DNA of 64,000 nt from Streptomyces californicus (GTDB lineage Bacteria > Actinomycetota > Actinomycetes > Streptomycetales > Streptomycetaceae). Positions 36,152 through 46,000 of this stretch are shown here, one piece after another. Location: NCBI RefSeq assembly GCF_000717645.1, contig NZ_JNZZ01000017.1, forward strand, positions 124,001-188,000, given 5' to 3'. The translations under genes and the position numbers were made by a program. The number at the start of each line of letters is the position of its first letter. Positions within the stretch are counted from its first letter, which is position 1. Under the pieces are notes generated by a model. It worked only from the letters and a program-made list of their open reading frames with translations. It had not been told where the DNA came from and did no database searches.

Positions 36152-37264
36152 GTGGACGTGCAGAAGAAGCTCGACGAGATCGTCGAAGCGGTCGGGACCG
36201 CCCGATCCATGCCCATGTCGGCCTCGTGCGTGGTCAACCGCGCCGAGCTGCTCGCCATGCTGGAAGAGGTGCGCCAGGCCCTGCCCGGCTCCCTCGCCCA
36301 GGCCCAGGAGCTGCTCGGCGGCCAGGAGCAGTTCGCCGAGCAGGCCCGGCAGGAGGCCGGACGGATCATCGAGTCCGCCCACGCCCAGCGCGCCACGCTG
36401 ATCTCCGAGACCGAGGTCGCCCGCCAGTCCCAGGCCGAGGCCGACCGGATCCTGTCCGAGGCCCGCCGCGAGGCCGACGAGGTCCGGGCCGAGGCCGACG
36501 ACTACGTCGACAGCAAGCTCGCCAACTTCGAGGTCGTCCTCACCAAGACCATCGGCTCCGTGGACCGGGGCCGCGAGAAGCTCCTCGGCCGCGGCCAGGG
36601 CCTCGACGAGCAGGGCTACGAGGACCCTGACTACACCGAGGCCCCCGAACGCAGCGCCGACCCGGAGACCCTGCGGCAGCGGGCGGACGCGTACGTCGAC
36701 GCCAAGTTCGGCGCCTTCGAGGCCGTGCTCGCCAAGACGCTGGAGGCGGTCGGCCGCGGCCGGCAGAAGCTGCACGGCCGGGTCGCCACCGACGACCTCG
36801 GCGCGCACATCGCCGCCCAGGACGCCGCGGGCAGCCAGGGCCACACCAGCGACGCCGACTACCTCGCCGGCCTCGCCGAGCTCGCCACCCCGGAACCGCG
36901 GCAGGCGCCCCAGCCGCCCGCCCAGCCCGCCTACCCGGCCCAGCCGCAGGCCGAGCCGGACTACGCGCAGCCGGCGTACGGCTACCAGGAGCAGCCGCTC
37001 CACCAGGGCGTCCAGGACGCGTACGGCTACCAGCAGCAGCCCGACCCGTACGCCGCCTACCCGCAGCAGGGCGGCTACGACCCGAACGGCTACCCGCCCC
37101 AGCCGACCGGGCAGCCCGACTACGGCTGGCCCCAGCAGTCCCCTCAGCCCCAACAGTCCCAGGCGTCCGACCAGCACGGCGGTGGAGCGCTGGACGAGAC
37201 CAGCCTCTTCGACACCAGCATGATCGACCTGGAGCAGCTGCGCCGGTACGAGCAGGGCCGCTGA
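36152..37264 (+). CDS. SepIVA/DivIVA-like coiled-coil protein with internal duplication
   Basis: A 370-residue cytoplasmic coiled-coil protein of the DivIVA-domain/ATP-synthase-b-like group annotated as a cell-division initiation protein; the mycobacterial counterpart SepIVA is an essential septum factor. Residues 1-115 are helical and rich in Glu, Gln and Ala. A 28-residue block is duplicated: DYVDSKLANFEVVLTKTI (from 116) and AYVDAKFGAFEAVLAKTL (from 180). Residues 235-345 are Pro/Gln/Tyr/Ala low complexity, ending in the conserved ETSLFDTSMIDLEQLRRYEQ. GTG at 36152 opens the gene. It follows coaD by 116 bp and precedes the YceD-rpmF-rnc operon. Confidence 0.85.
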   Translation: MDVQKKLDEIVEAVGTARSMPMSASCVVNRAELLAMLEEVRQALPGSLAQAQELLGGQEQFAEQARQEAGRIIESAHAQRATLISETEVARQSQAEADRILSEARREADEVRAEADDYVDSKLANFEVVLTKTIGSVDRGREKLLGRGQGLDEQGYEDPDYTEAPERSADPETLRQRADAYVDAKFGAFEAVLAKTLEAVGRGRQKLHGRVATDDLGAHIAAQDAAGSQGHTSDADYLAGLAELATPEPRQAPQPPAQPAYPAQPQAEPDYAQPAYGYQEQPLHQGVQDAYGYQQQPDPYAAYPQQGGYDPNGYPPQPTGQPDYGWPQQSPQPQQSQASDQHGGGALDETSLFDTSMIDLEQLRRYEQGR

Positions 37265-37456
37265 CCGAGGGGGCCCGCGGCCCGACTGCCCCGATTGGGT
37301 GCTCAGCGGTCCGTCAAGTATCCTGAATCCTCGGTCGCACATGGATCCGCAGTTCCGGCTGCCCGTTTCGCCCACGAATCGGGGCCATGTGACTCCGGAC
37401 CGCAGACGGCCACTCCCTCGCCGTACGACACCCATGATTCGAAAGCAGGAAAAGCC

Positions 37457-38101
37457 CTGAACGGCCACCTCGACCACCGCAACCCCCTCGTGTTCGATAC
37501 GCACGAGCTGGGCCGGCGTCCCGGTGCCATGAAGCGGCTGTCCCGCTCGGTGGAAGCACCCGGTTCACCGGTCCTGGGCATCGACGGCGTCATCGGCGTA
37601 CCGGAAGGCGCGCCCGTGGAGCTGGACCTCCGCCTCGAATCGGTCATGGAAGGGGTGCTTGTCACAGGCACCGCCCGTGCCACCGCCGAGGGGGAGTGCG
37701 TAAGGTGTCTGGAGCCGCTGACCGTAGAGGTCGACGCGGACTTCCAGGAGATGTTCTCGTACCCTGACGCCGATGACCGGGGCCGCCCCACAGCGGAACC
37801 GGCCGACGACGCCGAGGACGACGAGGACATGTTCTTTCTCGAGGACGGCCTGTTCGACCTCGAGTCAGTGCTGCGTGACGCGGTAGTGCTCGCACTGCCC
37901 ATGCAGCCGGTGTGCAAGGAGACCTGCGCCGGTCTGTGTTCCGAGTGCGGAATCAGGCTGGACGAGAATCCCGATCACCACCACGACGCCGTCGACATCC
38001 GTTGGGCGGCACTGCAAGGACTCGCCGAGACCGTTCAGGACGGCGAGAAGGACAACATGGGCGGCGCCGAACCTGGCGTCGACGAGAAGCAGGAGAAGTA
38101 G
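37457..38101 (+). CDS. YceD family DUF177 protein (probable CTG start)
   Basis: A protein of about 214 residues of the YceD/DUF177 family, which is encoded before rpmF in most bacteria and contributes to 23S rRNA or ribosome maturation. Conserved cysteines occur in CVRCLEPL and [13 protein letters not shown], consistent with zinc binding. The region [16 protein letters not shown] is where homologues begin, yet no ATG, GTG or TTG stands there. CTG at 37457 has AGGA 6 bases upstream and starts NGHLDHRNP, so I propose it as start; the nearest other start is a TTG at 37295, giving 54 untypical residues. It is followed after 2 bp by rpmF. Confidence 0.85.
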   Translation: MNGHLDHRNPLVFDTHELGRRPGAMKRLSRSVEAPGSPVLGIDGVIGVPEGAPVELDLRLESVMEGVLVTGTARATAEGECVRCLEPLTVEVDADFQEMFSYPDADDRGRPTAEPADDAEDDEDMFFLEDGLFDLESVLRDAVVLALPMQPVCKETCAGLCSECGIRLDENPDHHHDAVDIRWAALQGLAETVQDGEKDNMGGAEPGVDEKQEK

Positions 38102-38103
38102 CC

Positions 38104-38277
38104 GTGGCTGTTCCGAAGCGGAAGATGTCGCGCAGCAACACGCGCCACCGCCGGTCGCAGTGGAAGGCTGCGGTCCCCACCCTGGTTTCGTGCGAGCGTT
38201 GCCAGGAGCCCAAGCTCCAGCACATTGCGTGCCCGAGCTGCGGCACCTACAACAAACGCCAGGTCCTCGAGGTCTGA
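38104..38277 (+). CDS. rpmF: 50S ribosomal protein L32
   Basis: A 57-residue L32: [22 protein letters not shown] is the signature start and [18 protein letters not shown] gives the four-cysteine zinc ribbon (C+ type). GTG at 38104 follows the YceD stop by 2 bp, the usual operon order yceD-rpmF-rnc. Confidence 0.97.
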   Translation: MAVPKRKMSRSNTRHRRSQWKAAVPTLVSCERCQEPKLQHIACPSCGTYNKRQVLEV

Positions 38278-38296
38278 GCGGCTGGTGAGAGGCCCG

Positions 38297-39121
38297 ATGT
38301 CTGAGTTGTCCAGCGCCAAGAAGCAGGCAGACAACGTCAACACAGCCTCGTCCCACACGCTTCTGGAAGGGCGGCTCGGGTATCACCTCGAGTCCGCCCT
38401 TCTGGTGCGTGCGCTGACCCACCGTTCGTACGCGTACGAGAACGGCGGTCTGCCCACCAACGAGCGGCTCGAATTCCTCGGGGATTCGGTGCTCGGCCTG
38501 GTGGTCACGGACACGCTGTACCGCACCCACCCCGACCTGCCCGAAGGCCAGCTGGCCAAGTTGCGGGCCGCGGTGGTCAACTCGCGTGCGCTTGCGGAAG
38601 TGGGCCGCGGCCTCGAACTCGGCTCCTTCATCCGGCTCGGCCGCGGTGAAGAGGGCACGGGAGGCCGGGACAAGGCGTCCATCCTCGCCGACACACTGGA
38701 AGCAGTGATCGGCGCGGTCTATCTCGACCAGGGCCTCGGCGCGGCCTCGGAGCTGGTCCACCGGCTCTTCGACCCGCTGATCGACAGGTCCTCCAACCTC
38801 GGTGCCGGCCTGGACTGGAAGACCAGCCTCCAGGAGCTCACCGCGAGCGAGAGCCTCGGAGTCCCCGAGTACATCGTCACGGAGACCGGCCCGGACCACG
38901 AGAAGACCTTCACTGCTGCCGCCCGCGTCGGTGGTGTCTCGTACGGCACCGGCACCGGCCGTAGCAAGAAGGAAGCGGAGCAGCAGGCGGCCGAGTCCGC
39001 CTGGCGCGAGATCAGCGCCGCCGCAGAGGCACGGCAGGCCGCGGAGAAGTCCGCGGCCGACGGAGGGGCCGCCGACACCCCTGCCGAACCGTCGCCGAGC
39101 ACGGACGCCGCTCCGGCCTGA
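38297..39121 (+). CDS. rnc: Ribonuclease III
   Basis: A 274-residue RNase III that cleaves double-stranded RNA, matures rRNA and, as AbsB in S. coelicolor, controls antibiotic regulators globally. The catalytic signature [13 protein letters not shown] is present, with the second acidic set in [19 protein letters not shown]. The dsRBD spans about 175-245 ([11 protein letters not shown] ... [13 protein letters not shown]), followed by an Ala/Pro-rich tail. ATG at 38297 has GAGAGG upstream; a GTG at 38285 is possible. It is the third gene of the yceD-rpmF-rnc operon. Confidence 0.97.
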   Translation: MSELSSAKKQADNVNTASSHTLLEGRLGYHLESALLVRALTHRSYAYENGGLPTNERLEFLGDSVLGLVVTDTLYRTHPDLPEGQLAKLRAAVVNSRALAEVGRGLELGSFIRLGRGEEGTGGRDKASILADTLEAVIGAVYLDQGLGAASELVHRLFDPLIDRSSNLGAGLDWKTSLQELTASESLGVPEYIVTETGPDHEKTFTAAARVGGVSYGTGTGRSKKEAEQQAAESAWREISAAAEARQAAEKSAADGGAADTPAEPSPSTDAAPA

Positions 39122-39254
39122 CGCGACAGAGGAACCCCTCGGTGCCACGCGCGCCGGGGGGTTCTCCCTGTCCCGGGAGCGGCCGGCCGCGGCCTCCGCG
39201 CCTCAGCTCCCGCCCCCGCCCCTACTGCCGTCGACGTGTCTGGAGTGGTCCACC

Positions 39255-40115
39255 GTGCCCGAGCTGCCCGAGGTCGAAGTCGTCCGCCGGGGCCTGGAAC
39301 GCTGGGTCGGCGGCCGTACCGTCACCGAGGTCGAGGTCCTGCACCCGCGCTCGGTCCGCCGCCACCTCGCGGGCGGCCCGGACTTCGCTGCCCGGCTCCG
39401 CGGCGCCCGCTTCGGTACGGCGATGCGGCGCGGCAAGTACCTCTGGCTGCCGATCGAGGAGGCATCCGCCTCGCTGCTCGGCCACCTCGGCATGAGCGGC
39501 CAGCTCCTGGTGCAGCCGGCGGACGCGCCCGACGAGAAGCACCTGCGGATCCGCATGCGGTTCGACGACGCGCTCGGCACGGAACTGCGCTTCGTCGACC
39601 AGCGGACCTTCGGCGGGCTCTCGCTGCACGACAACACCCCCGACGGCCTGCCCGACACGATCGCACACATCGCCCGGGACCCGCTCGACCCGCTCTTCGA
39701 CGACGCCGCGTTCCACACCGCGCTGCGCCTGCGCCGTACGACGGTCAAGCGCGCCCTGCTCGACCAGTCGCTGATCAGCGGGGTCGGCAACATCTACGCG
39801 GACGAGGCGCTCTGGCGGTCCAAGCTCCACTACGACCGGCCGACCGCGACACTGACCCGCCCCAAGTCGGCCGAACTGCTCGGCCACGCCCGCGACGTCA
39901 TGAACGCCGCGCTCGCCCAGGGCGGCACCAGCTTCGACAGCCTGTACGTCAACGTGAACGGGGAGTCCGGCTACTTCGACCGGTCGCTCGACGCGTACGG
40001 CCGGGAAGGCGAGCCCTGCCACCGCTGCGGCACCCCGATGCGCCGCCGCGCCTGGATGAACCGCTCCAGCTACTTCTGCCCGCGCTGTCAGCGCCCGCCG
40101 CGCGCCTCGTCGTAA
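39255..40115 (+). CDS. mutM: Formamidopyrimidine-DNA glycosylase
   Basis: A 286-residue base-excision-repair glycosylase/AP lyase removing 8-oxoguanine and Fapy lesions. PELPEVE follows the initiator, supplying the catalytic N-terminal Pro and Glu after Met removal. The helix-two-turn-helix region [16 protein letters not shown] and the C-terminal zinc finger CHRCG...CPRC are intact. GTG at 39255 is dictated by the PELPEVE motif. It lies 133 bp after rnc, and its last 28 bp overlap the convergent HxlR gene. Confidence 0.97.
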   Translation: MPELPEVEVVRRGLERWVGGRTVTEVEVLHPRSVRRHLAGGPDFAARLRGARFGTAMRRGKYLWLPIEEASASLLGHLGMSGQLLVQPADAPDEKHLRIRMRFDDALGTELRFVDQRTFGGLSLHDNTPDGLPDTIAHIARDPLDPLFDDAAFHTALRLRRTTVKRALLDQSLISGVGNIYADEALWRSKLHYDRPTATLTRPKSAELLGHARDVMNAALAQGGTSFDSLYVNVNGESGYFDRSLDAYGREGEPCHRCGTPMRRRAWMNRSSYFCPRCQRPPRASS

Positions 40116-40480
40116 CGGGACCGAGCGGCCAGGACCTCGTCCATCCGCCCCTCGACGCAGTGGATCAGCCCGAGCAGCTTCTCCGCGACCTCGCGGCCGA
40201 ACGGCGTGAGCTCGTAGTCCACCCGGGGCGGATTGACCGGCTGCGCCTCCCGCAGGACGAGCCCGTCCCGCTCCAGGGCGTGCAGGGTCTGGGAGAGCAT
40301 CTTCTCGCTGACCCCGTCGACCCGCCGGCGCAGCTCGTTGAACCGCAGACTCTCCTCGTACAGCGCGCCGAGCGTCAGACCGCCCCACCGCCCGGTGACA
40401 TGCTCCAGCGTCGAACGCGAGGGGCACTCCCGGGAGAACACGTCGAACGCGAGCCTGTCGAAGCTGTCCGTATCGGCCAT
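40088..40480 (-). CDS. HxlR family transcriptional regulator
   Basis: A 130-residue winged-helix regulator of the HxlR family: [58 protein letters not shown] and [12 protein letters not shown] are typical. The N-terminal Cys in ECPSR is at the position of the redox or aldehyde sensing cysteine of HypR/QorR. Its stop lies inside the 3' end of mutM on the opposite strand (28-bp overlap). No divergent target gene is adjacent, so the target is unknown; QorR-like regulators control quinone oxidoreductases. Confidence 0.9.
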   Translation of the reverse strand: MADTDSFDRLAFDVFSRECPSRSTLEHVTGRWGGLTLGALYEESLRFNELRRRVDGVSEKMLSQTLHALERDGLVLREAQPVNPPRVDYELTPFGREVAEKLLGLIHCVEGRMDEVLAARSRYDEARGGR

Positions 40481-40565
40481 ACCACCAGCTTACTCCCGCA
40501 CAGCGCTCGCCCAGGGGGAGCGCTGTGCGGGAGCGTGCGCTGCTGTCGAGCGCGCCCCCGCGGGG

Positions 40566-41546
40566 TCAGAAGCCGAAGTTCTGGACCCACCAGGGGCCGC
40601 CCGAGCCCTCGTGGATGCCGATGCCGATCGTCTTGTAGTCGCAGTTGAGAATGTTCGTGCGGTGGCCCTCGCTGTTCATCCAGGCGTCCATCACCGCCTG
40701 GGCGTCGGACTGGCCGCGGGCGATGTTCTCCGCGCCGAGGCCCTGGATGCCCGCTTCCGCCGCGCGGTCCCAGGGGGTGTCGCCGTCCGGGTCCGTGTGG
40801 TCGAAGAAGCCGCGGGCCGCCATGTCCTCGCTGTAGTTCTGGGCGAGCGAGGTCAGCGGGGCGCTGGTGGAGAGCGGGGAGCAGCCGACCTTGGCGCGCT
40901 CCTGGTTCACCAGGGCCAGGACTTCCGAGCGTGCGGAGGCATCGGTCGGGGAGGGCATCGGCTTCTTGGTCGGCGTCGGGGCGGCGGAGGTCTTCGTCGG
41001 GGCCGGCGCCTTGCTCGCCGGGGGCCTGCTCGTCTTCGGGGCGGTGGGCGCCTTGGCCTTCTCGGACGTCCGGGACGGAGTGCCGACCGGCTTCTCCGAG
41101 GCTGTTTCGGACGGCGAGGCCGACTTCGCGGAGGTCTTCGACGGGCTCGCGGAGGGAGCCGCGCTCTTGGACGGCGCCTTGCCCGGCGCCTCCGGACGCT
41201 CGCTGCCCCGGCTGGTGGGGGCGGTGGACCGGTCGGCGGGCGCGGTGGAGCTGCCGCCCTGCGTCAGCAGATCGGGGGCGGCGCCGCCGGAGCGCACCTG
41301 GTCGGAGGCGGTGGTGTTGCCGGAGGAGGAGTCGCCGCCGGGAAGCAGTCCCGAGGCGACCGCGACCGCGCCGACGGCCACAGCGGCCGAGACGCCGAGG
41401 AGTCCGGTGCGGATCGGCACGGAGGACTTCTTCCGGCGCGTGCCCCGGTGCCGGGACGCGGCGCCGGCCGCCGGTTCGCGGGATGCGGTGCCGGACGCCG
41501 GTTCGTCAGCGGCGGGGCCTGCGGCGGATCGTCGATGGCGTCCCAT
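40566..41546 (-). CDS. Secreted/membrane-anchored CAP (SCP) domain protein
   Basis: A 326-residue protein. After an Arg-rich cytoplasmic start of about 45 residues comes one membrane helix (LLGVSAAVAVGAVAVASGLL), then a 130-residue linker made of Ser/Thr/Pro/Lys/Ala repeats, then a C-terminal CAP/SCP domain (about 205-326) with ALVNQERAKVGCSPL, HTDPDGDTPWDRA, GAENIARG and WMNSEGHRTNILN. CAP proteins of bacteria are extracellular and mostly of unknown function. The His and Glu residues of the classic CAP cleft are present. It is divergent from acyP. Confidence 0.88.
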   Translation of the reverse strand: MGRHRRSAAGPAADEPASGTASREPAAGAASRHRGTRRKKSSVPIRTGLLGVSAAVAVGAVAVASGLLPGGDSSSGNTTASDQVRSGGAAPDLLTQGGSSTAPADRSTAPTSRGSERPEAPGKAPSKSAAPSASPSKTSAKSASPSETASEKPVGTPSRTSEKAKAPTAPKTSRPPASKAPAPTKTSAAPTPTKKPMPSPTDASARSEVLALVNQERAKVGCSPLSTSAPLTSLAQNYSEDMAARGFFDHTDPDGDTPWDRAAEAGIQGLGAENIARGQSDAQAVMDAWMNSEGHRTNILNCDYKTIGIGIHEGSGGPWWVQNFGF

Positions 41547-41776
41547 GCGCTGTGCCTTCCTCGTGCTTCGGACGCCCTGACGGCGTCGATCGATTCCCCC
41601 TGTTGCCGCCCATTGATCGAATTCGGCCGTTCGCGGATCGCGTCCCGCTTGATCGACTTTCCGGCGATCTCCGTCCGATACTCACCCGATCGAGTGAGGC
41701 TGCTGCGACGGGACTGTAGCCGATGGGGAATGGGGCCGACGTGCTTCACGCGTAATGGGCCGGTTAGCGTTCGGGC

Positions 41777-42058
41777 ATGGATGAAGAAGCGCGTCTCGTC
41801 GTGTGGGTACGCGGCCGAGTACAGCAAGTAGGGTTCCGCTGGTTCACCAGGGCAAATGCCCTGGAGATCGGCGGGCTCATCGGGTTCGCCCTCAATCTCG
41901 ACGACGGCCGGGTGCAGATCGTGGCCGAGGGGCCACGTGACAATTGCCACCGTCTGCTGGAGTGGCTGCGGTCCGACGACACACCCGGACGCGTGGACGG
42001 AGTCACTGAGATCTGGGACACCCCGCGCGGCGGCTACGACGGTTTCGTCATCCGCTGA
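41777..42058 (+). CDS. acyP: Acylphosphatase
   Basis: A 93-residue acylphosphatase hydrolysing carboxyl-phosphate bonds. The active-site loop [11 protein letters not shown] supplies Arg21 and the conserved Asn is N40 in [14 protein letters not shown] ends 7 bases before the ATG, so the mRNA is probably leaderless with its own promoter. In many actinobacteria acyP is close to smc, as here. Confidence 0.94.
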   Translation: MDEEARLVVWVRGRVQQVGFRWFTRANALEIGGLIGFALNLDDGRVQIVAEGPRDNCHRLLEWLRSDDTPGRVDGVTEIWDTPRGGYDGFVIR

Positions 42059-42494
42059 TACGGCCGGGCCGCGCCCCTGCCGCTCCGCCCGCCTGCCGGT
42101 CCGCTCCCCACCGTCACGGTGTCGCCGGCCCGAACCGCGCACCCGAAGTGACCTGCGACGGGAGCGTCGGCGATGGATGGTTGCCAGATTCCGCGTGTCG
42201 TGCAAGGCTGCGGGATCGACGAAGATCCGCACACCCCTCGGGGTCCCGCAGGAGAGCCGCGCCGCATGATCGTCCGGCCGCGCGCCCCCGGGACACCCGG
42301 GCCCACAGGGTGTGATCGTGTTGACCGTCAAACTTTTTGGTGAGACGCTGAAAACCCCGCGCACCTTAGCTGTTCGGTGGAGCTGTCAGCAGCAGAACCG
42401 CAGTGGTGACCATGCCCTGCCGAGCTCCGCGGGTGCGACCCCCTGACGACCCACACCGCATCGGTCGGTCACTCATTGTGGAGGACCATCCATC
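42059..42494. other. Intergenic region between acyP and the small coiled-coil gene
   Basis: About 435 bp without a gene I can support. GC-rich up to 42300; then an AT-rich patch with TTGACC (42321) overlapping the inverted repeat TTGAC-C-GTCAA, which could be the promoter region of the downstream small gene, although no good -10 box is correctly spaced. Short palindromes (ACCGTCACGGT, CCCGGGACACCCGGG) are present. Confidence 0.5.
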
Positions 42495-42707
42495 ATGGCA
42501 AAGGCGCTTCTCGGTTACGTCGGCGGTTCCGACCCGCGACTCCTCGCCGAGATGCGACGGCTCCAGCAGCGCGTCCAGGACCTGGAATCCGAGCTCACCC
42601 GGATCCAGAGCGAGAACGACGCGCTCAACGCCGCCGCTCAGCACCAGGAGTCGCTGCTCGACAGCATCGACATCGACGTACCCCAGGGCGAGCCTGCGCT
42701 GACCTGA
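42495..42707 (+). CDS. Small coiled-coil protein, conserved in Streptomyces
   Basis: A 70-residue protein: MAKALLGYVGGSDPRLLAEMRRLQQRV... The centre (20-58) has heptad Leu spacing and forms a coiled coil, while the N-terminal AKALLGYVGG and acidic tail SIDIDVPQGEPALT look conserved. GGAGG stands 10 bases before the ATG. I do not know its function; the location next to smc and the coiled coil permit a structural or scaffold role. Confidence 0.8.
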   Translation: MAKALLGYVGGSDPRLLAEMRRLQQRVQDLESELTRIQSENDALNAAAQHQESLLDSIDIDVPQGEPALT

Positions 42708-42713
42708 CCGCGA

Positions 42714-42728
42714 GGCCCCTTCGGGGCC
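42714..42728 (+). terminator. Short GC hairpin after the coiled-coil gene
   Basis: GGCCCC-TTC-GGGGCC starts 6 bases after the stop codon. It is short and lacks a T-run. Confidence 0.5.
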
Positions 42729-42916
42729 GGTCGGGCCGGGCACGCTCAGTAGCCTCGGAACATCTCTGATCCGTCCTGCGTCACGGATCGCCGCCCCCGG
42801 ACACCGGGGTCCCCGCAGCGCCGGGGATGCCGTCGTCCGGTCTTCCGGCGATGCGTCCCGCAGGACCACCGCCGAATCCGCGTGAACACCGGCGCGGACC
42901 CACCGGCAAGATTCAC

Positions 42917-42940
42917 AGGGACGCTTCGGCGTCCCTTTTT
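42917..42940 (+). terminator. Intrinsic terminator with T-run upstream of smc
   Basis: AGGGACGC-TTCG-GCGTCCCT followed by TTTT. It ends about 105 bp before the smc start; T-runs of this quality are rare in the window. It may end the upstream transcript or act as attenuator if the smc promoter lies before it. Confidence 0.85.
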
Positions 42941-43044
42941 CTTTGTCGGGCCCCCACCCCCGGACGTACCGGCCTTCGCTTACCGTCTGATGTGCCCTGC
43001 ACCTTCATCAGCGAAACCGAGAGGGAAAGGTAGAGTCCGGCGGC

Positions 43045-46000
43045 GTGCACCTCAAGGTCCTGACCCTGCGTGGTTTCAAATCGTTCGCGTCCGCCACCAC
43101 CCTGCGGTTCGAACCGGGGATCACCTGCGTCGTCGGCCCCAATGGATCGGGAAAGTCCAATGTGGTGGACGCGCTCTCCTGGGTCATGGGGGAGCAGGGT
43201 GCGAAATCCCTGCGCGGCGGCAAGATGGAAGACGTGATCTTTGCCGGGACGACCGGGCGGCCTCCGCTCGGTCGCGCCGAAGTGTCGCTGACCATCGACA
43301 ATTCCGACGGCGCACTGCCCATCGAGTACGCCGAAGTGACGATCACGCGGATCATGTTCCGCAATGGCGGCAGCGAGTACCAGATCAACGGCGACACCTG
43401 CCGGCTGCTGGACATCCAGGAACTCCTCTCCGACTCCGGCATCGGCCGCGAGATGCACGTCATCGTCGGCCAGGGCCAGTTGGACTCCGTGCTGCACGCC
43501 GACCCGATGGGCCGCCGGGCCTTCATCGAGGAGGCCGCGGGTGTGCTCAAGCACCGCAAGCGGAAGGAGAAGGCGGTCCGGAAGCTGGACGCGATGGGCG
43601 CCAACCTGGCCCGCGTACAGGACCTCACCGACGAACTGCGCCGCCAGCTCAAGCCGCTCGGCCGGCAGGCCGCCGTCGCCCGCCGGGCCGCCGTCATCCA
43701 GGCCGACCTCCGCGACGCCCGGCTCCGCCTCCTCGCGGACGACCTGGTGACCCTGCGGGACGCGCTGCGCGACGAGATCGCCGACGAGGCGGAGCTGAAG
43801 AAGCGCAAGGAGGCGGCGGAGGCCGAGCTGCGGACCGCGCTCGCCCGCGAGGCCGAGCTGGAGGGCGAGGTGCGCCGCCTCGCGCCCCGGCTCCAGCGTG
43901 CCCAGCAGACCTGGTACGAGCTGTCGCAACTGGCCGAGCGGGTCCGGGGCACGGTCTCGCTGGCCGACGCCCGGGTCCGCAGCGCGTCCGAGGCCCCCAC
44001 CGAGGAACGTCGGGGCCGCGACCCCGAGGACATGGAGCGTGAGGCGGCCCGGATCCGCGAGCAGGAGGCGGAGCTGACGGCGGCCCTGGAGGCGGCGGAG
44101 CACGCGCTGGAGGACACCGTCGCCCACCGCGCCGACCTGGAACGCGAACTGGCCGTCGAGGAACGCCGTCTCAAGGACGTCGCCCGCGCCATCGCCGACC
44201 GCCGCGAGGGACTCGCCCGGCTGAACGGCCAGGTCAACGCGGCCCGCAGCCGGGCCGGTTCGGCGCAGGCGGAGATCGACCGGCTGGCCGCCGCCCGCGA
44301 CGAGGCGCGGGAGCGGGCGGCGAGCGCCCAGGAGGAGTACGAGCGGCTCAAGGCGGAGGTGGATGGGCTCGACGCGGGCGACGAGGAGCTGGCCGCCCGC
44401 CACGAGGCCGCCAAGGAGGCGCTGGCCGAGGCGCGTTCGGCGCACAGCGAGGCCCGCGAGGAGGCCACCGCCGCCGAGCGCCGGCGTGCGGCGGTGGCGG
44501 CCCGGCACGAGGCGCTGGCCCTGGGGCTGCGCCGCAAGGACGGCACCGGCGCGCTGCTCGGGGCCCGGGACCGGCTCGCCGGACTCCTCGGCCCGGCCGC
44601 CGAACTGCTCACCGTCGAGCCCGGCTACGAGGTCCCGGTCGCCGCCGCCCTCGGCGCGGCGGCGGACGCGGTCGCCGTCACGGACCCGGCCACGGCCGCC
44701 GCCGCGATCCGGCTGCTGCGCGAGCGGGACGCGGGGCGTGCGGCCATGCTGCTGGGCGGCGCGGTGACCGACGGCCCGACCGTCGCGGACGCCCCGGGCG
44801 CGGAGGTGCCCGCGCCCGCCGGCCCTCCCGCGCCTGCGGAGTCGTCCGCGCCTGCCGGTCCTTCCGCGCCTGCGGAGTCGTCCGCGCCCGCCGGTCCTTC
44901 CGCGCCTGCGGAGTCGTCCGCGCCTGCCGGTCCTTCCGCGCCTGCGGAGTCGTCCGCGCCCGCCGTGGCGCCCGGCCCTGGCTCGGAGGTGCCCGCGCCC
45001 ACGGAGCACGCCGCGCCCGCCGTACCCGCCCCCGGTGCGGAGGCGCCCGGACGCGCCGCGACGCCTTCGGACTACCGGCCCCGCCCCGTACCGGAGCAGC
45101 CCGGGGAACAGGTGCCCGTACGAGAAGGGGCCTCGTCCGCAGCGGGCGCCGGGGCGGCCGTACTGCCCGGCCAGGGCGGCGCCCCCGACGTGACCGCTTC
45201 CGCCACACGTCTCGGGATCGGGATCGCCACCGCCACCACGGCCACCGCCCTCGCCGCACCCGCCGTCGCCGGCCTGGTGCGCGGGCCCGCCGCGCTCGTC
45301 GGGGCCGTACGCCGTCTCGTACCGGACACGGTTGTCGTCCCGACCCTGGAGGACGCCGAGGCGCTGGTCGCCGCGCACCCCGGGCTGACCGCGGTGACCG
45401 CCGACGGGGACGTGCTCTCCGCCCACTTCGCGCACGGCGGGTCGGCCGGAGCGCCCAGCCTCCTGGAGGTGCAGGCGTCCGTCGACGAGGCCGCCGCCGA
45501 ACTGGACGCCCTCGCCGTGCGGTGCGAGGAGCTGGCGGAGGCCCAGCGGCTGGCGGGGCAGCGGCGTACGGAGCAGACCGCGCTCGTCGAGGAGCTGGGG
45601 GAGCGCCGCCGGGCGGCCGACCGGGAGAAGTCCGGCTTCGCCCAGCAGCTCGGGCGGCTCGCCGGGCAGGCCCGGGGGGCGGCAGGGGAGGCCGCGCGCA
45701 TGACCGCCTCCGCCGCCCGCGCCCAAGAGGCCCTGGAGCGGGCGACGGAAGAGGCCGAGGAGCTGGCGGAGCGGCTGCTGGTCGCCGAGGAGGCCCCCGC
45801 CGACGAGGAGCCCGACACGTCCGTACGGGACCGGCTCGCCGCCGACGGGGCCAACGCCCGCCAGACCGAGATGGAGGCCCGGCTCCAGGCCCGTACGCAC
45901 GAGGAGCGGGTCAAGGCGCTGGCCGGGCGGGCCGACGGGCTGGACCGGGCCGCCCGCGCCGAACGGGAGGCGCGCGCCCGTGCCGAGCGGCGCCGGGCCC

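Noticed and set aside
40233..41831. A 532-residue plus-strand open frame opposite the HxlR and CAP genes
   Set aside because: Both minus-strand genes have clear domains; this frame has none.
42034..42306. Minus-strand ORFs in the gap after acyP
   Set aside because: No ribosome sites, no recognisable family and an atypical amino-acid mix; treated as noncoding.
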